NCBI GenBank assembly: GCA_017515465.1
Contig: JAFWFV010000008.1
Span: 1-55,061 of the forward strand
Source: Clostridiales bacterium
GTDB lineage: Bacteria > Bacillota > Clostridia > Saccharofermentanales > Saccharofermentanaceae
DNA length: 55,061 nucleotides
Direction of reading: 5' to 3'
Below are positions 33,657 through 43,055 of the stretch, piece after piece. Numbering within the stretch: position 1 is the stretch's first letter; every line of letters starts with the position of its first letter. The notes below the pieces were generated by a model. The model made no database searches. It worked only from the letters and a program-made list of their open reading frames with translations, and was not told where the DNA came from. A program made the translations under genes and the position numbers.

Positions 33657-33683
33657 ATTACCCGGAAACAGGAGGCGAATATT

Positions 33684-35198
33684 ATGGAATTAGGCGCTGT
33701 ATTGGAAATGCGAGGCATATGCAAGTATTTCCCCGGTGTACGCGCTCTTGAGCATGTTGACTTCACCTTGAGAGAAGGCGAGATCCACGCTCTGATGGGT
33801 GAGAACGGTGCGGGCAAATCGACTCTCATCAAGGTTCTCACGGGAGTATATCCCAAGGACGGAGGCGACATACACCTGTTGGGTCATGACCAGGCAGTTA
33901 ATATCCGTTCACCTCAGGACGCTCAGAACATGGGCATCAGTACGGTTTATCAGGAGATCACACTCTGTCCGAACCTGACCGTAGCTGAGAATATGTATAT
34001 CGGACGAACAAAGGGAGCCCTGACCAACTGGAAGAAGATGAATACAGAAGCAGGCAAGCTCCTGGATTCACTGGGGATCCCCGCTCTTCCCGCACAGCAG
34101 CTGGGCAGCTGCTCCATCGCAGTTCAGCAGATGGTAGCCATTGCCCGTGCGGTAGATATGGAATGTAAGGTCCTGATTCTCGACGAACCTACATCATCAC
34201 TGGACGAACAGGAAGTTGAAAAGCTGTTCGGACTCATGAGATCACTTAAGGAGAAGGGTGTAGGGATCATATTCGTTACACACTTCCTGGAGCAGGTATA
34301 TGAAGTCTGCGACCGCATCACGGTACTCCGTGACGGCAAGCTCGTAGGCGAATACGTAATAGAAGACCTGCCCAGAGTTCAGCTCGTATCCAAGATGCTC
34401 GGCAAGGAATTCGACGACATGGCCGAGATCAAGAGCGAATCAGACACAGATAACATCGACTATAACGGCACTCCCGTCTATGAAGCTCATCAGCTGGCAG
34501 GAACCACAGGCATCAAGCCTTTCGATTTCTCCATCCACAAGGGTGAGGTAAACGGTTTCACCGGTCTCCTGGGCTCAGGCAGAAGTGAGTGCGTTCGCGC
34601 CATCTTCGGCGCAGATAAGACTACCGGCGGCAAGGTAATGATCGACGGTAAGGAAGTAAAGATCAACAAGCCTCTCGATGCCATGAAGAACGGCATCAGC
34701 TATCTCCCTGAGGACAGAAAGAGAGACGGTATCGTAGGAGACCTCTCAGTAAGGGATAACATCATACTGGCACTGCAGGTAATGAAGGGATTCTTCAGAC
34801 CCTTTACCAGGGCACAGGCTGAGGCTTTTGCAGATGAATACATCAAGATGCTCAATATCAAGACGGCATCATCAGATACGCCCATCAAGTCCCTGTCAGG
34901 CGGCAACCAGCAGAAGGTAATCCTGGCCAGGTGGCTGTTGGCCAACCCCGTATATCTGATCCTCGACGAACCTACGAGAGGTATAGATATCGGAACAAAG
35001 GTCGAGATCCAGAAGCTCGTTCTGAAGCTGGCAGCAGAGGGCAAGAGCGTAACCTTCATCTCATCCGAGATCGACGAGATGATCAGGACCTGTTCCAGAC
35101 TCGTCGTCATGCGTGACGGCAAGGTGGTAGGAGAGCTCAAGGGTGACGATCTCAATCAGAACAAGATAATGGCAACGATCGCAGGAGGTGAAGAATAA
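33684..35198 (+). CDS. Sugar ABC importer ATPase with two ATP-binding domains (YtfR/RbsA type)
   Basis: A 504-residue protein; ATG 33684 has AGGAGG eight bases upstream. The first ATPase domain (5-240) has Walker A GENGAGKST near 38, an altered signature (SCSIAVQQMVAIARA) and Walker B VLILDEPTSSLD near 168. The second domain (260-500) has the degenerate Walker A typical of this family (GLLGSGRSE near 293), signature LSGGNQQKVILARW near 402 and LILDEPTRGIDIG near 425. It energises uptake by the two permeases that follow; its stop overlaps the first permease ATG by one base (TAATG). Confidence 0.92.
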   Translation: MELGAVLEMRGICKYFPGVRALEHVDFTLREGEIHALMGENGAGKSTLIKVLTGVYPKDGGDIHLLGHDQAVNIRSPQDAQNMGISTVYQEITLCPNLTVAENMYIGRTKGALTNWKKMNTEAGKLLDSLGIPALPAQQLGSCSIAVQQMVAIARAVDMECKVLILDEPTSSLDEQEVEKLFGLMRSLKEKGVGIIFVTHFLEQVYEVCDRITVLRDGKLVGEYVIEDLPRVQLVSKMLGKEFDDMAEIKSESDTDNIDYNGTPVYEAHQLAGTTGIKPFDFSIHKGEVNGFTGLLGSGRSECVRAIFGADKTTGGKVMIDGKEVKINKPLDAMKNGISYLPEDRKRDGIVGDLSVRDNIILALQVMKGFFRPFTRAQAEAFADEYIKMLNIKTASSDTPIKSLSGGNQQKVILARWLLANPVYLILDEPTRGIDIGTKVEIQKLVLKLAAEGKSVTFISSEIDEMIRTCSRLVVMRDGKVVGELKGDDLNQNKIMATIAGGEE

Positions 35199-36307
35199 TG
35201 GCGGCATCACAGAACAGTTTAAAGGCGAAGGGTTCCGGTGAGAACTTCTTCTCCAGACTGATCCATAATCAGCTCTTTATCCCTATCGCAGCGCTGGCAG
35301 TACTGGTGTTGTTCAACCTCATCGCAGATCCCTCGTTCTTTGCCCTGTCACTGGACAAGAACTCTGCGGGAGATCCCGTACTTTCCGGATATCTCGTAAC
35401 CATCCTGGACAACGCATCTGAGCTTGCTATCCTCGCCATCGGTATGACACTGGTAACATCAGCATCCGGCGGACAGGATATCTCCGTAGGTTCTGCTATC
35501 GCCATTGCCGGATCAGTCGTCCTCAGAGTCCTCTGCGGAACAGATTCCAGGCCGACGGCTCTCCAGGCTCCGATCATCGTGGCATTCATAATCTGCGTAC
35601 TGGTATCTATGGCATTCGGTGCATTTAACGGCGTACTGGTCGCATATTTCAAGATACAGCCGATGGTAGCTACACTGATCCTGTTTACGGCAGGCCGCTC
35701 CATCGCAGCATGGATCAACAACAACGAGCTCCCCGTTATCAGCGATCCATCATTCGGTTACTATGGAAACTTCATTCCCGGCATACCGATCCCCACACCC
35801 GTATTCATTGCCATAGCGTGCATGATAATAATCGCACTGGTGCTGAAGTTCACCAATCTCAGGCTCTTCTCCCAGTCGGTAGGTATCAATCCTCATTCAT
35901 CCAGGCTCAACGGCATCAACCCTGAGGTGGTAAAGCTCATCACTTTCATCATCCTGGGCGTATGCGTAGCAGTTGCAGGTTTCATCAAGGTATCACGTCT
36001 TTCCACCATCAACTACTCGGTTGTTGCAAAGGACATAGAAATGGACGTTATCCTCGCAGTAGCTCTGGGCGGCAACGCACTGGGCGGCGGTAAGTTCAAC
36101 ATGACAGCATCCATCATCGGTGCATACGTCATCCAGTTCCTTACCACAACACTCTTCAAGTTCAAGGTTTCCTCAAATGCCATCTCTGCCTACAAGGCAG
36201 TAGTTGTCATCATCCTTGTAGTCCTCTCCGCACCTATCGTACGTGAGAAGTTGACGGAGCTCAGGAAAAAACTTGTTCCGGAGAAATCTGTAAAGGAGGC
36301 GGCTTGA
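35198..36307 (+). CDS. Sugar ABC importer permease 1 (YtfT-like)
   Basis: A 369-residue membrane protein of the BPD_transp_2 (ribose/xylose permease) family with about ten helices. Family features are IGMTLVTSASGGQDISVGSAIAIAG near 86, the GAFNGVLVAYFKIQPMVATLI loop near 145 and VALGGNALGGGKFNMTASIIGAYV near 288, the cytoplasmic coupling region. An insertion of about 20 residues near 43 (DKNSAGDPVLSGY) precedes the first conserved block. Start and stop are tightly joined to the flanking genes, so the permease pair is co-expressed. Two different permease genes in tandem match the YtfT/YjfF arrangement. Confidence 0.88.
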   Translation: MAASQNSLKAKGSGENFFSRLIHNQLFIPIAALAVLVLFNLIADPSFFALSLDKNSAGDPVLSGYLVTILDNASELAILAIGMTLVTSASGGQDISVGSAIAIAGSVVLRVLCGTDSRPTALQAPIIVAFIICVLVSMAFGAFNGVLVAYFKIQPMVATLILFTAGRSIAAWINNNELPVISDPSFGYYGNFIPGIPIPTPVFIAIACMIIIALVLKFTNLRLFSQSVGINPHSSRLNGINPEVVKLITFIILGVCVAVAGFIKVSRLSTINYSVVAKDIEMDVILAVALGGNALGGGKFNMTASIIGAYVIQFLTTTLFKFKVSSNAISAYKAVVVIILVVLSAPIVREKLTELRKKLVPEKSVKEAA

Positions 36308-36308
36308 T

Positions 36309-37355
36309 ATGGCAACTAATAACCCTATTGAAAAGCAAGCCAAGAAGAGAGCGGCCCTGACCGATACTAATCTCCTCCTGATCATCACCATCGCAGTATT
36401 CGTCATCATGTACGTCTGCGCGGTAGTCTTCCTCGGAAAAGGTTTTGCAAAGCCCCAGACATTCTTTAATATCCTTAACGAGAATGCATCACTCATCATA
36501 TTGTCCTGCGGCATGTCCCTGGTAATGATCACGGGCGGCATCGATATCTCAGTAGGACAGGTTACAGCACTGGTCTGCATGTCCTGTGCGGTCCATCTGG
36601 ACTTCAACGGCGGCAACGTCTTTACGGCAATGCTGATCGCCCTCGGCATCGGCCTGGCTTTCGGTCTGGTACAGGGTATCCTGGTAGCTTACCTGAACAT
36701 CCAGCCCTTCATCGTAACACTGGCGGGCATGTTCTTTGCCAAAGGCATGACCACCATAATAAACGCCACCCAGTTCAACGTTGAGAACGAGGAATTCGTG
36801 GCACTGAAATCAACGAGACTCACGGTTCCCGGAATGGGTTCCACCAACAAGCTGGGTGAATACGTTCCCGCATATGTTGAGATCGGCGTCGTCGTCGCAC
36901 TCGTAGTCGTAGTAGTACTCTTCTGCCTCCTCAGATGGACAAAGCTCGGCAGGAACTTCTACGCCGTAGGCGGCAACAACCAGAGCGCCAACATGCTGGG
37001 TATCAACGTCAAGTTCACAAAGTTCATGGCACATCTCCTCTGCGGACTGTCTGCAGGGATCGGCGGATTCGTATTCTTCCTTCACGTTGGTTCAGGTTCG
37101 CCCTCACACGCAGCTGGCGCTGAAATGAACGCCATCGCATCATCCATCATCGGCGGCACGATGCTCACCGGTGGTGTAGGCAACATAGCAGGCACGTTCT
37201 TCGGAGTACTCTCACTGTCAACGATCAAGAACATCGTTGCATCCCTGGGTCTCGACGAGGCATGGTGGACGAACATCACAGTTGCAGCAATGCTGTGCAT
37301 CTTCCTCCTCCTCCAGAGCGTCATCCTGGCTAACAAGAACAAGAGCAAGAAGTAA
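36309..37355 (+). CDS. Sugar ABC importer permease 2 (YjfF-like)
   Basis: A 348-residue BPD_transp_2 permease, the second half of the membrane channel. Conserved stretches are LSCGMSLVMITGGIDISVGQVTAL near 63, QGILVAYLNIQPFIVTLAGMFFAKG near 120, the TKLGRNFYAVGGNNQSANMLGI coupling loop near 212 and SSIIGGTMLTGGVGNIAGTFFG near 278. It has about nine or ten helices and a Lys-rich C terminus. It ends 14 bases before araA, so import and catabolism are on one transcript. Confidence 0.88.
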   Translation: MATNNPIEKQAKKRAALTDTNLLLIITIAVFVIMYVCAVVFLGKGFAKPQTFFNILNENASLIILSCGMSLVMITGGIDISVGQVTALVCMSCAVHLDFNGGNVFTAMLIALGIGLAFGLVQGILVAYLNIQPFIVTLAGMFFAKGMTTIINATQFNVENEEFVALKSTRLTVPGMGSTNKLGEYVPAYVEIGVVVALVVVVVLFCLLRWTKLGRNFYAVGGNNQSANMLGINVKFTKFMAHLLCGLSAGIGGFVFFLHVGSGSPSHAAGAEMNAIASSIIGGTMLTGGVGNIAGTFFGVLSLSTIKNIVASLGLDEAWWTNITVAAMLCIFLLLQSVILANKNKSKK

Positions 37356-37369
37356 TACCGGAGTATCTT

Positions 37370-38833
37370 ATGAAATACGAATTTTGGCTGGTAGTAGGAA
37401 GTCAGTTCCTCTATGGAAATGATGTGCTGGAGACAGTGGATCAGAGGGCCAGGGAGATAGCTTCAAAACTCACTGAAGTGCTCCCCTATCCCGTGGTCTA
37501 CAAGGTAACTGCTAAGACCAACAAAGAGGTTACCGACACGGTGCGCGAGGCTAATTACGATACGTCCTGCGCGGGCATCATCACATGGTGCCACACCTTC
37601 AGTCCCAGCAAGATGTGGATCGACGGTATCAGGGACCTCTTAAAGCCCTGGTGCCACTTCGCAACACAGTACAACATCGAGATCCCCAACGAAGACATCG
37701 ACATGGATTTCATGAACCTGAACCAGGCGGCACACGGCGACCGTGAGCACGGATTCCTGGGCGCCAGGCTCAGAAAGCCCAGAAAGATCATCGCAGGCCA
37801 CTGGACTGATGAAAATGTCCACAAGAGACTTTCTGCATGGATGAGATCCGCAGTGGGCGCAGCCGTATCCAAGGACATGAAGGTCATGAGATTCGGCGAT
37901 AACATGCGCGAGGTCGCAGTAACCGAGGGCGACAAGGTTGAGGCTCAGATCAAGCTGGGCTGGCAGGTCAATACCTGGGCGGTAGGAGATCTGGTCAAGG
38001 AGATGGATGCCGTAACGGATGCTGAGATAGATGAGCTCTACAAGGTCTATGAGACCAGTTACGACATCGCAACGGAAAACACAGAAGCGATCAGATATCA
38101 GGCCAGGGAGGAGATCGCCATCAAGAAGATGATGGACCGTGAAGGATGCAGGGCATTTTCCAACACCTTCCAGGATCTCTACGGCATGGAACAGCTCCCG
38201 GGTCTTGCTTCCCAGCACCTGATGGCTCAGGGCTACGGCTACGGCGGTGAGGGAGACTGGAAGGTCTCTGCTCTTACAGCCATCATGAAAGCCATGGGCG
38301 AGGGCGGCAACGGCGCTTCCGCATTCATGGAGGACTACACGTATCATCTCGTTCCCGGCAGTGAATACTCACTTGGTGCACACATGCTGGAGGTATGTCC
38401 CTCACTTGCAGAGGGCAAGCCCAGGATCGAGACACACCATCTGGGTATCGGCATGAATGCCAAGGATCCCGCCAGATTAGTATTCGAAGGCAAGGCAGGA
38501 GAGGGCATCGTAGCATCCCTGATCGACATGGGCGGCAGGCTCCGTCTGATCGTTCAGGACATCGAATGCGTCAAGCCCATCATGCCCATGCCAAATCTCC
38601 CCGTTGCCAGGGTAATGTGGAGAGCAAAGCCGGATCTGGCTACCGGTGTTGAATGCTGGATCACTGCCGGCGGCGCTCACCATACCGTACTCTCCTACGA
38701 CGTAACGGCTGAGATGATGCGTGACTGGGCCACCATGATGGACATCGAATTCGTACACATAACTGAGGATTCCACTCCTGAGAAACTGGAGGACGAACTC
38801 TTCATCAAGGATATTGCCTGGAAACTGAAATAA
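37370..38833 (+). CDS. araA: L-arabinose isomerase
   Basis: A 487-residue cytoplasmic enzyme converting L-arabinose to L-ribulose, of normal family length. It begins KYEFWLVVGSQFLYG and shows the TWCHTFSPSKMWI block near 70 and NLNQAAHGDREHGF near 118. Mn-binding residues by analogy with the E. coli enzyme are Glu in GYGGEGDWK near 295, Glu in FMEDYTYH near 322, His in ETHHLGIG near 340 and His in GGAHHTVLSY near 436. It is followed by the kinase and epimerase genes, giving the full arabinose route. Confidence 0.95.
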   Translation: MKYEFWLVVGSQFLYGNDVLETVDQRAREIASKLTEVLPYPVVYKVTAKTNKEVTDTVREANYDTSCAGIITWCHTFSPSKMWIDGIRDLLKPWCHFATQYNIEIPNEDIDMDFMNLNQAAHGDREHGFLGARLRKPRKIIAGHWTDENVHKRLSAWMRSAVGAAVSKDMKVMRFGDNMREVAVTEGDKVEAQIKLGWQVNTWAVGDLVKEMDAVTDAEIDELYKVYETSYDIATENTEAIRYQAREEIAIKKMMDREGCRAFSNTFQDLYGMEQLPGLASQHLMAQGYGYGGEGDWKVSALTAIMKAMGEGGNGASAFMEDYTYHLVPGSEYSLGAHMLEVCPSLAEGKPRIETHHLGIGMNAKDPARLVFEGKAGEGIVASLIDMGGRLRLIVQDIECVKPIMPMPNLPVARVMWRAKPDLATGVECWITAGGAHHTVLSYDVTAEMMRDWATMMDIEFVHITEDSTPEKLEDELFIKDIAWKLK

Positions 38834-38850
38834 GACTGGAGGCAGACCAA

Positions 38851-40404
38851 ATGGATTTTAAGAAGACGGCACTGGGAATAGAACTGGGTTCCACCAGGAT
38901 CAAGGCAGTCCTGATAGACGATAAGCACATCCCCATCGCATCAGGCGATTTCGAGTGGGAGAACCAGCTGGTTAACGGCATCTGGACATATTCCATGGAC
39001 ATGATCCACAAGGGCCTTCAGACATGCTTTGCAAATCTCAAATCTGACGTCAAGGAGAAGTTCGGCGTTACCCTGACTGAGGTCGGAGGAATAGGGATTT
39101 CCGCCATGATGCATGGCTATCTGCCCTTTGACAAGGACGGCGTGCAGCTGGCAGAGTTCCGCACATGGAGAAATACCATTACGGGCGAAGCTGCCGTCAG
39201 CCTCACAAAGAGCCTGGGATTCAACATCCCCCAGCGCTGGAGCATCGCCCATTACTATCAGGCCATGATCAATAACGAGGGACACGTTCCCTATATCGAT
39301 TATCTGACGACACTTGCAGGATATATCCACTGGCAGCTCACAGGCGAAAAGGTCATGGGCGTCGGCGAAGCATCGGGAATGTTCCCCATCGACAGCAGTA
39401 CATGCGACTACGATGAAGGAATGCTCACCAAGTTCCAGTCCATGACAAGCGTGGACCTCAGGACCATCCTGCCCAGAGTCGTAAAGGCCGGAGACTATGC
39501 TGGAGTATTGACTGATGCCGGCGCAAAGTTCCTGGATCCTTCCGGTGATCTGGTTCCCGGCATTCCCGTAGCTCCCTGTGAAGGCGATGCAGGAACGGGC
39601 ATGGCGGCAACTAATTCCGTCAGGGTCAGGACGGGCAACGTCAGTGCCGGAACATCTGATTTTGCCATGATCGTAGTGGATCACCCTCTGGGCGTTCACA
39701 GCGAGATAGACATGGTCACCACACCCGACGGATCTCCCGTTGCGATGGTACACTGCAATAACTGCACATCAGACATCAATTCATGGGTCAGCCTCTTCGG
39801 TGAGTTCGCTTCACTGATGGGTCTGGAAGTATCCAAGGGACTGCTGTTCACGAGACTCTTTGAGATCGCAATGGAAGGCGATCCCGACTGCGGCGGACTG
39901 ATGTCCTATAACTACTTTTCCGGCGAGGGTGTAACTGCTCTTGACCAGGGCCGTCCCGTATTTGCCAGGATGCAGAACGCAAAGTTCACGCTGGCCAACT
40001 TCATGAGGACACACCTGGCATCGGCTCTGGCAACACTTAAGATAGGAATGGACATCCTCCAGAGAACAGAGAACGTTGAGATCGACAAGCTCTACGGTCA
40101 CGGCGGATTCTTCAAGACTCCCGTTGTTGGCCAGAAGATGCTCTCTGCAGCAGTCGGTACTCCCGTTTCCGTAATGGAGACGGCAGGCGAGGGAGGACCT
40201 TTCGGCATGGCATTGCTCACCGCATATATGCTCTGGAAGGACGAAGGAGAGACGCTCCCCGATTATCTCGATAACAAGGTCTTCGCAGGTGCGAAGAGCA
40301 CAACCATAACGGCAGACGCAAATGACATCGAGGGCTTTGCCACATTCCTGTCCAGATATAAGAACGCCCTGCCCATGGAAAAGACTGCCACGGAGGTACT
40401 GTGA
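38851..40404 (+). CDS. FGGY-family kinase, probable L-ribulokinase (AraK-like)
   Basis: A 517-residue FGGY sugar kinase. Motifs: [16 protein letters not shown] near 8-23 (phosphate loop), [11 protein letters not shown] near 85, the sugar site with EFRTWRNT near 105, [14 protein letters not shown] near 177, [12 protein letters not shown] near 249 and [12 protein letters not shown] near 268. It differs from E. coli AraB and from the xylulokinase at 23543, resembling the AraK-type ribulokinase described in Clostridium acetobutylicum. Its place between araA and araD makes L-ribulose the most likely substrate, phosphorylated to L-ribulose-5-phosphate. I leave the symbol blank because araB and araK are different families. 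Confidence 0.8.
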   Translation: MDFKKTALGIELGSTRIKAVLIDDKHIPIASGDFEWENQLVNGIWTYSMDMIHKGLQTCFANLKSDVKEKFGVTLTEVGGIGISAMMHGYLPFDKDGVQLAEFRTWRNTITGEAAVSLTKSLGFNIPQRWSIAHYYQAMINNEGHVPYIDYLTTLAGYIHWQLTGEKVMGVGEASGMFPIDSSTCDYDEGMLTKFQSMTSVDLRTILPRVVKAGDYAGVLTDAGAKFLDPSGDLVPGIPVAPCEGDAGTGMAATNSVRVRTGNVSAGTSDFAMIVVDHPLGVHSEIDMVTTPDGSPVAMVHCNNCTSDINSWVSLFGEFASLMGLEVSKGLLFTRLFEIAMEGDPDCGGLMSYNYFSGEGVTALDQGRPVFARMQNAKFTLANFMRTHLASALATLKIGMDILQRTENVEIDKLYGHGGFFKTPVVGQKMLSAAVGTPVSVMETAGEGGPFGMALLTAYMLWKDEGETLPDYLDNKVFAGAKSTTITADANDIEGFATFLSRYKNALPMEKTATEVL

Positions 40405-40405
40405 T

Positions 40406-41095
40406 ATGTTGGAAGAACTGAAAAAACTGGTATGTGATGCCAATCTGCTCTTGCCCAAGTACGGACTCGTAACGTTTACATGGGGCAATGTCAGCGGCAT
40501 CGACAGGGATACCGGTCGGGTGGTTATCAAGCCCTCAGGCGTTGAATACGACAACATGACCCCCGTTGACATGGTTGTCGTCGACCTGGACGGCAAGGTT
40601 GTGGAAGGCAAGTGGAAGCCCTCCAGTGATACGGCAACACACGTTGCACTCTACAAGGCATTTCCCAATGTCGGAGGCGTTGTGCATACCCACTCCCGCT
40701 GGGCAACGAGCTTTGCACAGGCAGGCATGGCGATCCCTGCAATGGGAACCACCCACGGCGATTATTTCTACGGTGACATCCCCTGCACCCGTCCCATGAC
40801 CGACGAGGAGATCAAGGGCGAATATGAAAAGGAAACGGGCAACGTCATTATCGAGACGTTCAAGGACAAGGATCCCGATGCCGTCCCCGGCGTTCTCGTA
40901 TATTCACACGGACCTTTCGTATGGGGCACCGATCCCATGAACGCAGTCCACAATGCAGTAGTAATGGAGGAGGTTGCCAACATGGATTACCATGCCCTGA
41001 TGCTCAACCCCACCCACCGCGACATGCAGCAGACACTACTCGACAAGCATTATCTCCGCAAGCACGGTGCGAATGCATATTACGGACAGGGGTGA
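40406..41095 (+). CDS. araD: L-ribulose-5-phosphate 4-epimerase
   Basis: A 229-residue class II aldolase/epimerase. ATG 40406 has CGGAGG nine bases upstream; the longer frame overlapping the kinase gene is not used. Key blocks are [14 protein letters not shown] near 24, [10 protein letters not shown] near 44, [14 protein letters not shown] near 74 (catalytic Asp), the zinc His pair in [11 protein letters not shown] near 94-96 and a third His in [12 protein letters not shown] near 172. It converts L-ribulose-5-phosphate to D-xylulose-5-phosphate, the entry point to the pentose phosphate pathway. The length is that of E. coli AraD. Confidence 0.93.
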   Translation: MLEELKKLVCDANLLLPKYGLVTFTWGNVSGIDRDTGRVVIKPSGVEYDNMTPVDMVVVDLDGKVVEGKWKPSSDTATHVALYKAFPNVGGVVHTHSRWATSFAQAGMAIPAMGTTHGDYFYGDIPCTRPMTDEEIKGEYEKETGNVIIETFKDKDPDAVPGVLVYSHGPFVWGTDPMNAVHNAVVMEEVANMDYHALMLNPTHRDMQQTLLDKHYLRKHGANAYYGQG

Positions 41096-41100
41096 TACCA

Positions 41101-41937
41101 ATGACCGAACACGAATTATGCGTACTATCCACCAGGGCCAGGATATGGCTTTTTGATGCGATCTACAGAGCACAGTCGGGTCATCCCGGAGGATCTTTGT
41201 CCTGCGTCGATGCTCTGACGGAACTCTACTTTAACGAGATGAACATCTCTCCCGACAGACCGGACGATCCCGACAGGGACAGGTTCGTCCTCTCCAAGGG
41301 ACACTCCGCACCCGCACTCTACTCAGTGCTCGCACTGAGAGGTTATTTCCCCGAAAAGGATCTGGACCTGTTCCGTTCCATCAAGGGACATATGTCAGGC
41401 CATCCGGACATGCGCCACGTCAAAGGTGTCGACATGTCCACAGGATCCCTGGGCCAGGGCATAAGCGCCGCAGTCGGAATGGCGCTGGCTGCCAGGGTAC
41501 AGAAAAAGAGCTACCGTACATACGTCGTCCTGGGCGACGGCGAGATGGAGGAAGGCCAGGTCTGGGAGGCCATAATGGCAGCTTCCAAGTTCAAGCTGTC
41601 GAATCTGTGTGCAATGGTTGATGTTAATGGTCTCCAGATCGACGGCAAGACAGACGATGTCATGCCTACATCACCTCTGGACCAGAAATTCGCAGCCTTC
41701 AAGTGGAACGTCATCCACGCGGAGGGCCACGATTTCGAATCCATGGAAAATGCCTTGAAAGAGGCCAGGGAATGCACTGACAAGCCTTCCGTGATCCTCC
41801 TGAGAACGGTAAAGGGCAAGGGCATCAGTTACATGGAAAAATCAGCAGCATGGCACGGCAAGGCTCCCAACGAGTCCCAGTACGATCTGGCAATGGGAGA
41901 GCTCAAGGCGCATCTGGCTGGATTGGAGGCAAGCTGA
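41101..41937 (+). CDS. Transketolase, N-terminal (TPP-binding) subunit
   Basis: A 278-residue protein holding the first half of transketolase, encoded separately as in many Clostridia. It carries HPGGSLSCVDALTEL near 28, SKGHSAPALYS near 64, GHMSGHPDM near 93, STGSLGQGISAAVGMA near 107 and the thiamine diphosphate motif GDGEMEEGQVWEA ... NGLQIDG (about 142-180). ATG 41101 follows araD by five bases. With the next gene it transfers two-carbon units from xylulose-5-phosphate, making the arabinose product usable. The strict co-location shows it is the pathway-dedicated copy; others may exist elsewhere in the genome. Confidence 0.92.
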   Translation: MTEHELCVLSTRARIWLFDAIYRAQSGHPGGSLSCVDALTELYFNEMNISPDRPDDPDRDRFVLSKGHSAPALYSVLALRGYFPEKDLDLFRSIKGHMSGHPDMRHVKGVDMSTGSLGQGISAAVGMALAARVQKKSYRTYVVLGDGEMEEGQVWEAIMAASKFKLSNLCAMVDVNGLQIDGKTDDVMPTSPLDQKFAAFKWNVIHAEGHDFESMENALKEARECTDKPSVILLRTVKGKGISYMEKSAAWHGKAPNESQYDLAMGELKAHLAGLEAS

Positions 41938-41938
41938 T

Positions 41939-42883
41939 ATGGGTGATATGAAAGCAACACGTGCGGCATACGGCGAAGCCCTCTGCGAACTGGCACAGGA
42001 CCATCCCGAACTGGTAGTCCTGGAAGCGGATCTGTCATCTGCCACCATGACAAAGAACTTTTCACTGAGATACCCCGAACGTTTCTTTAACTGCGGCATA
42101 GCAGAGGCCAATATGACGGGTATCGCAGCCGGCATGGCCACATGCGGCCTGAGGCCTTTTACTAATACATTTGCCATCTTCGCAGCAGGCAGGGCCTATG
42201 AACAGGTCAGGAACTCCATTGCCTATCCCGGATTAAATGTTGTCGTGGTAGGATCCCACGGCGGCGTATCCGTAGGCGAGGACGGCGCAACACACCAGAT
42301 GATCGAGGACTTATCCCTCATGAGGACCATCCCTGACATGACGGTCATAAATCCCTGCGATGCCAATGAGATGAGACAGGCTGTAGAAGCCCTCCTCTCG
42401 TACGACGGCAGAGCATATCTGAGACTGGGCAGGGCTCCCGTGGAGAACGTTACATCCGGGAAGGCAGACTATAAGTTCGAGATCGGCAAGGGCGTTACCA
42501 TGAGGGGCGGCAAAGACGTGACCATCGCCGCCACAGGCCTTTGCGTACAGCTGTCACTGGCAGCATCAGACATCCTCTCAGCTGAGGGTATAGATGTCAG
42601 GGTATTAGACATCCACACCATCAAGCCTCTGGATGAGGACCTGATATTAAAGGCTGCAGAAGAGACAGGCGTCATCGTGACAGCAGAAGAACATAACGTG
42701 ATAGGAGGCCTGGGAGGAGCAGTAGCAGAGCTCACCTCCTCCAGACATCCCGTACCCGTGATCCGTCACGGCATAGAAGATACATTCGGCAGGAGCGGCA
42801 AGGCAAAGGAGGTCCTGGAATACTACGGACTGACGGCCGCAGCGATAGCCGAAAAGGTCAGACAGGCTGTTAAGCTCAAATAA
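41939..42883 (+). CDS. Transketolase, C-terminal (pyrimidine-binding) subunit
   Basis: A 314-residue partner of the previous protein, starting one base after its stop. The N-terminal pyrimidine-binding domain has NCGIAEANMTGIAAGMA near 52 with the catalytic Glu, FTNTFAIFAAGRAYEQVRN near 73 and SHGGVSVGEDGATHQ near 102. The C-terminal transketolase_C domain (185-310) has IAATGLCVQLSLAA, LDIHTIKPLD and EEHNVIGGLGG. Together the two chains equal a normal transketolase. It is the last gene of the arabinose operon, before a hairpin terminator. Confidence 0.92.
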   Translation: MGDMKATRAAYGEALCELAQDHPELVVLEADLSSATMTKNFSLRYPERFFNCGIAEANMTGIAAGMATCGLRPFTNTFAIFAAGRAYEQVRNSIAYPGLNVVVVGSHGGVSVGEDGATHQMIEDLSLMRTIPDMTVINPCDANEMRQAVEALLSYDGRAYLRLGRAPVENVTSGKADYKFEIGKGVTMRGGKDVTIAATGLCVQLSLAASDILSAEGIDVRVLDIHTIKPLDEDLILKAAEETGVIVTAEEHNVIGGLGGAVAELTSSRHPVPVIRHGIEDTFGRSGKAKEVLEYYGLTAAAIAEKVRQAVKLK

Positions 42884-42926
42884 TCCCTGCCGTTTACTCT
42901 CTCCTCATTCCGGCAAGGGAATATGG

Positions 42927-42963
42927 ACATACCCCCACGGTCATCAGCTGCGTGGGGGTATGT
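42927..42963 (+). terminator. Terminator of the arabinose operon
   Basis: ACATACCCCCACG (42927-42939) pairs perfectly with CGTGGGGGTATGT (42951-42963) across an 11-base loop. The following TGTTGCC is only partly T-rich, so termination may be incomplete. Confidence 0.7.
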
Positions 42964-42976
42964 TGTTGCCGTAAGG

Positions 42977-43005
42977 TTTATTTTCCTGCCGAAATCGTTT
43001 ATAAT
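42977..43005 (+). promoter_or_regulatory. Promoter of the PAS-GGDEF-EAL gene
   Basis: TTTATT (42977-42982) and TATAAT (43000-43005) are separated by 17 bp. The 45-base leader contains a small CTCCG ... CGGAG hairpin (43015-43029); no c-di-GMP riboswitch fold was recognised. Confidence 0.55.
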
Positions 43006-43055
43006 ACTTTAATACTCCGTTAGCCGGAGGAATCTGATCGGAGACAGAGGCAACA

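Noticed and set aside
33621..33683. Upstream extension of the importer ATPase
   Set aside because: It starts inside the attenuator hairpin, whereas ATG 33684 has a good ribosome site and matches the family start.
37640..38347. Long antisense open frame (235 codons) across araA
   Set aside because: It lies wholly on the reverse strand of a well-supported gene, and G/C-ending codons create such frames by chance; no start signal or family pattern was seen.
38941..40611. Two long antisense frames (270 and 266 codons) across the ribulokinase-type gene
   Set aside because: Same reason: shadows of a strong sense gene, with Cys/Leu-rich translations and no recognisable motif.
43006..43055. c-di-GMP riboswitch before the GGDEF-EAL gene
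   Set aside because: The leader is only about 45 bases and has just one small hairpin; conserved riboswitch core sequences are missing.
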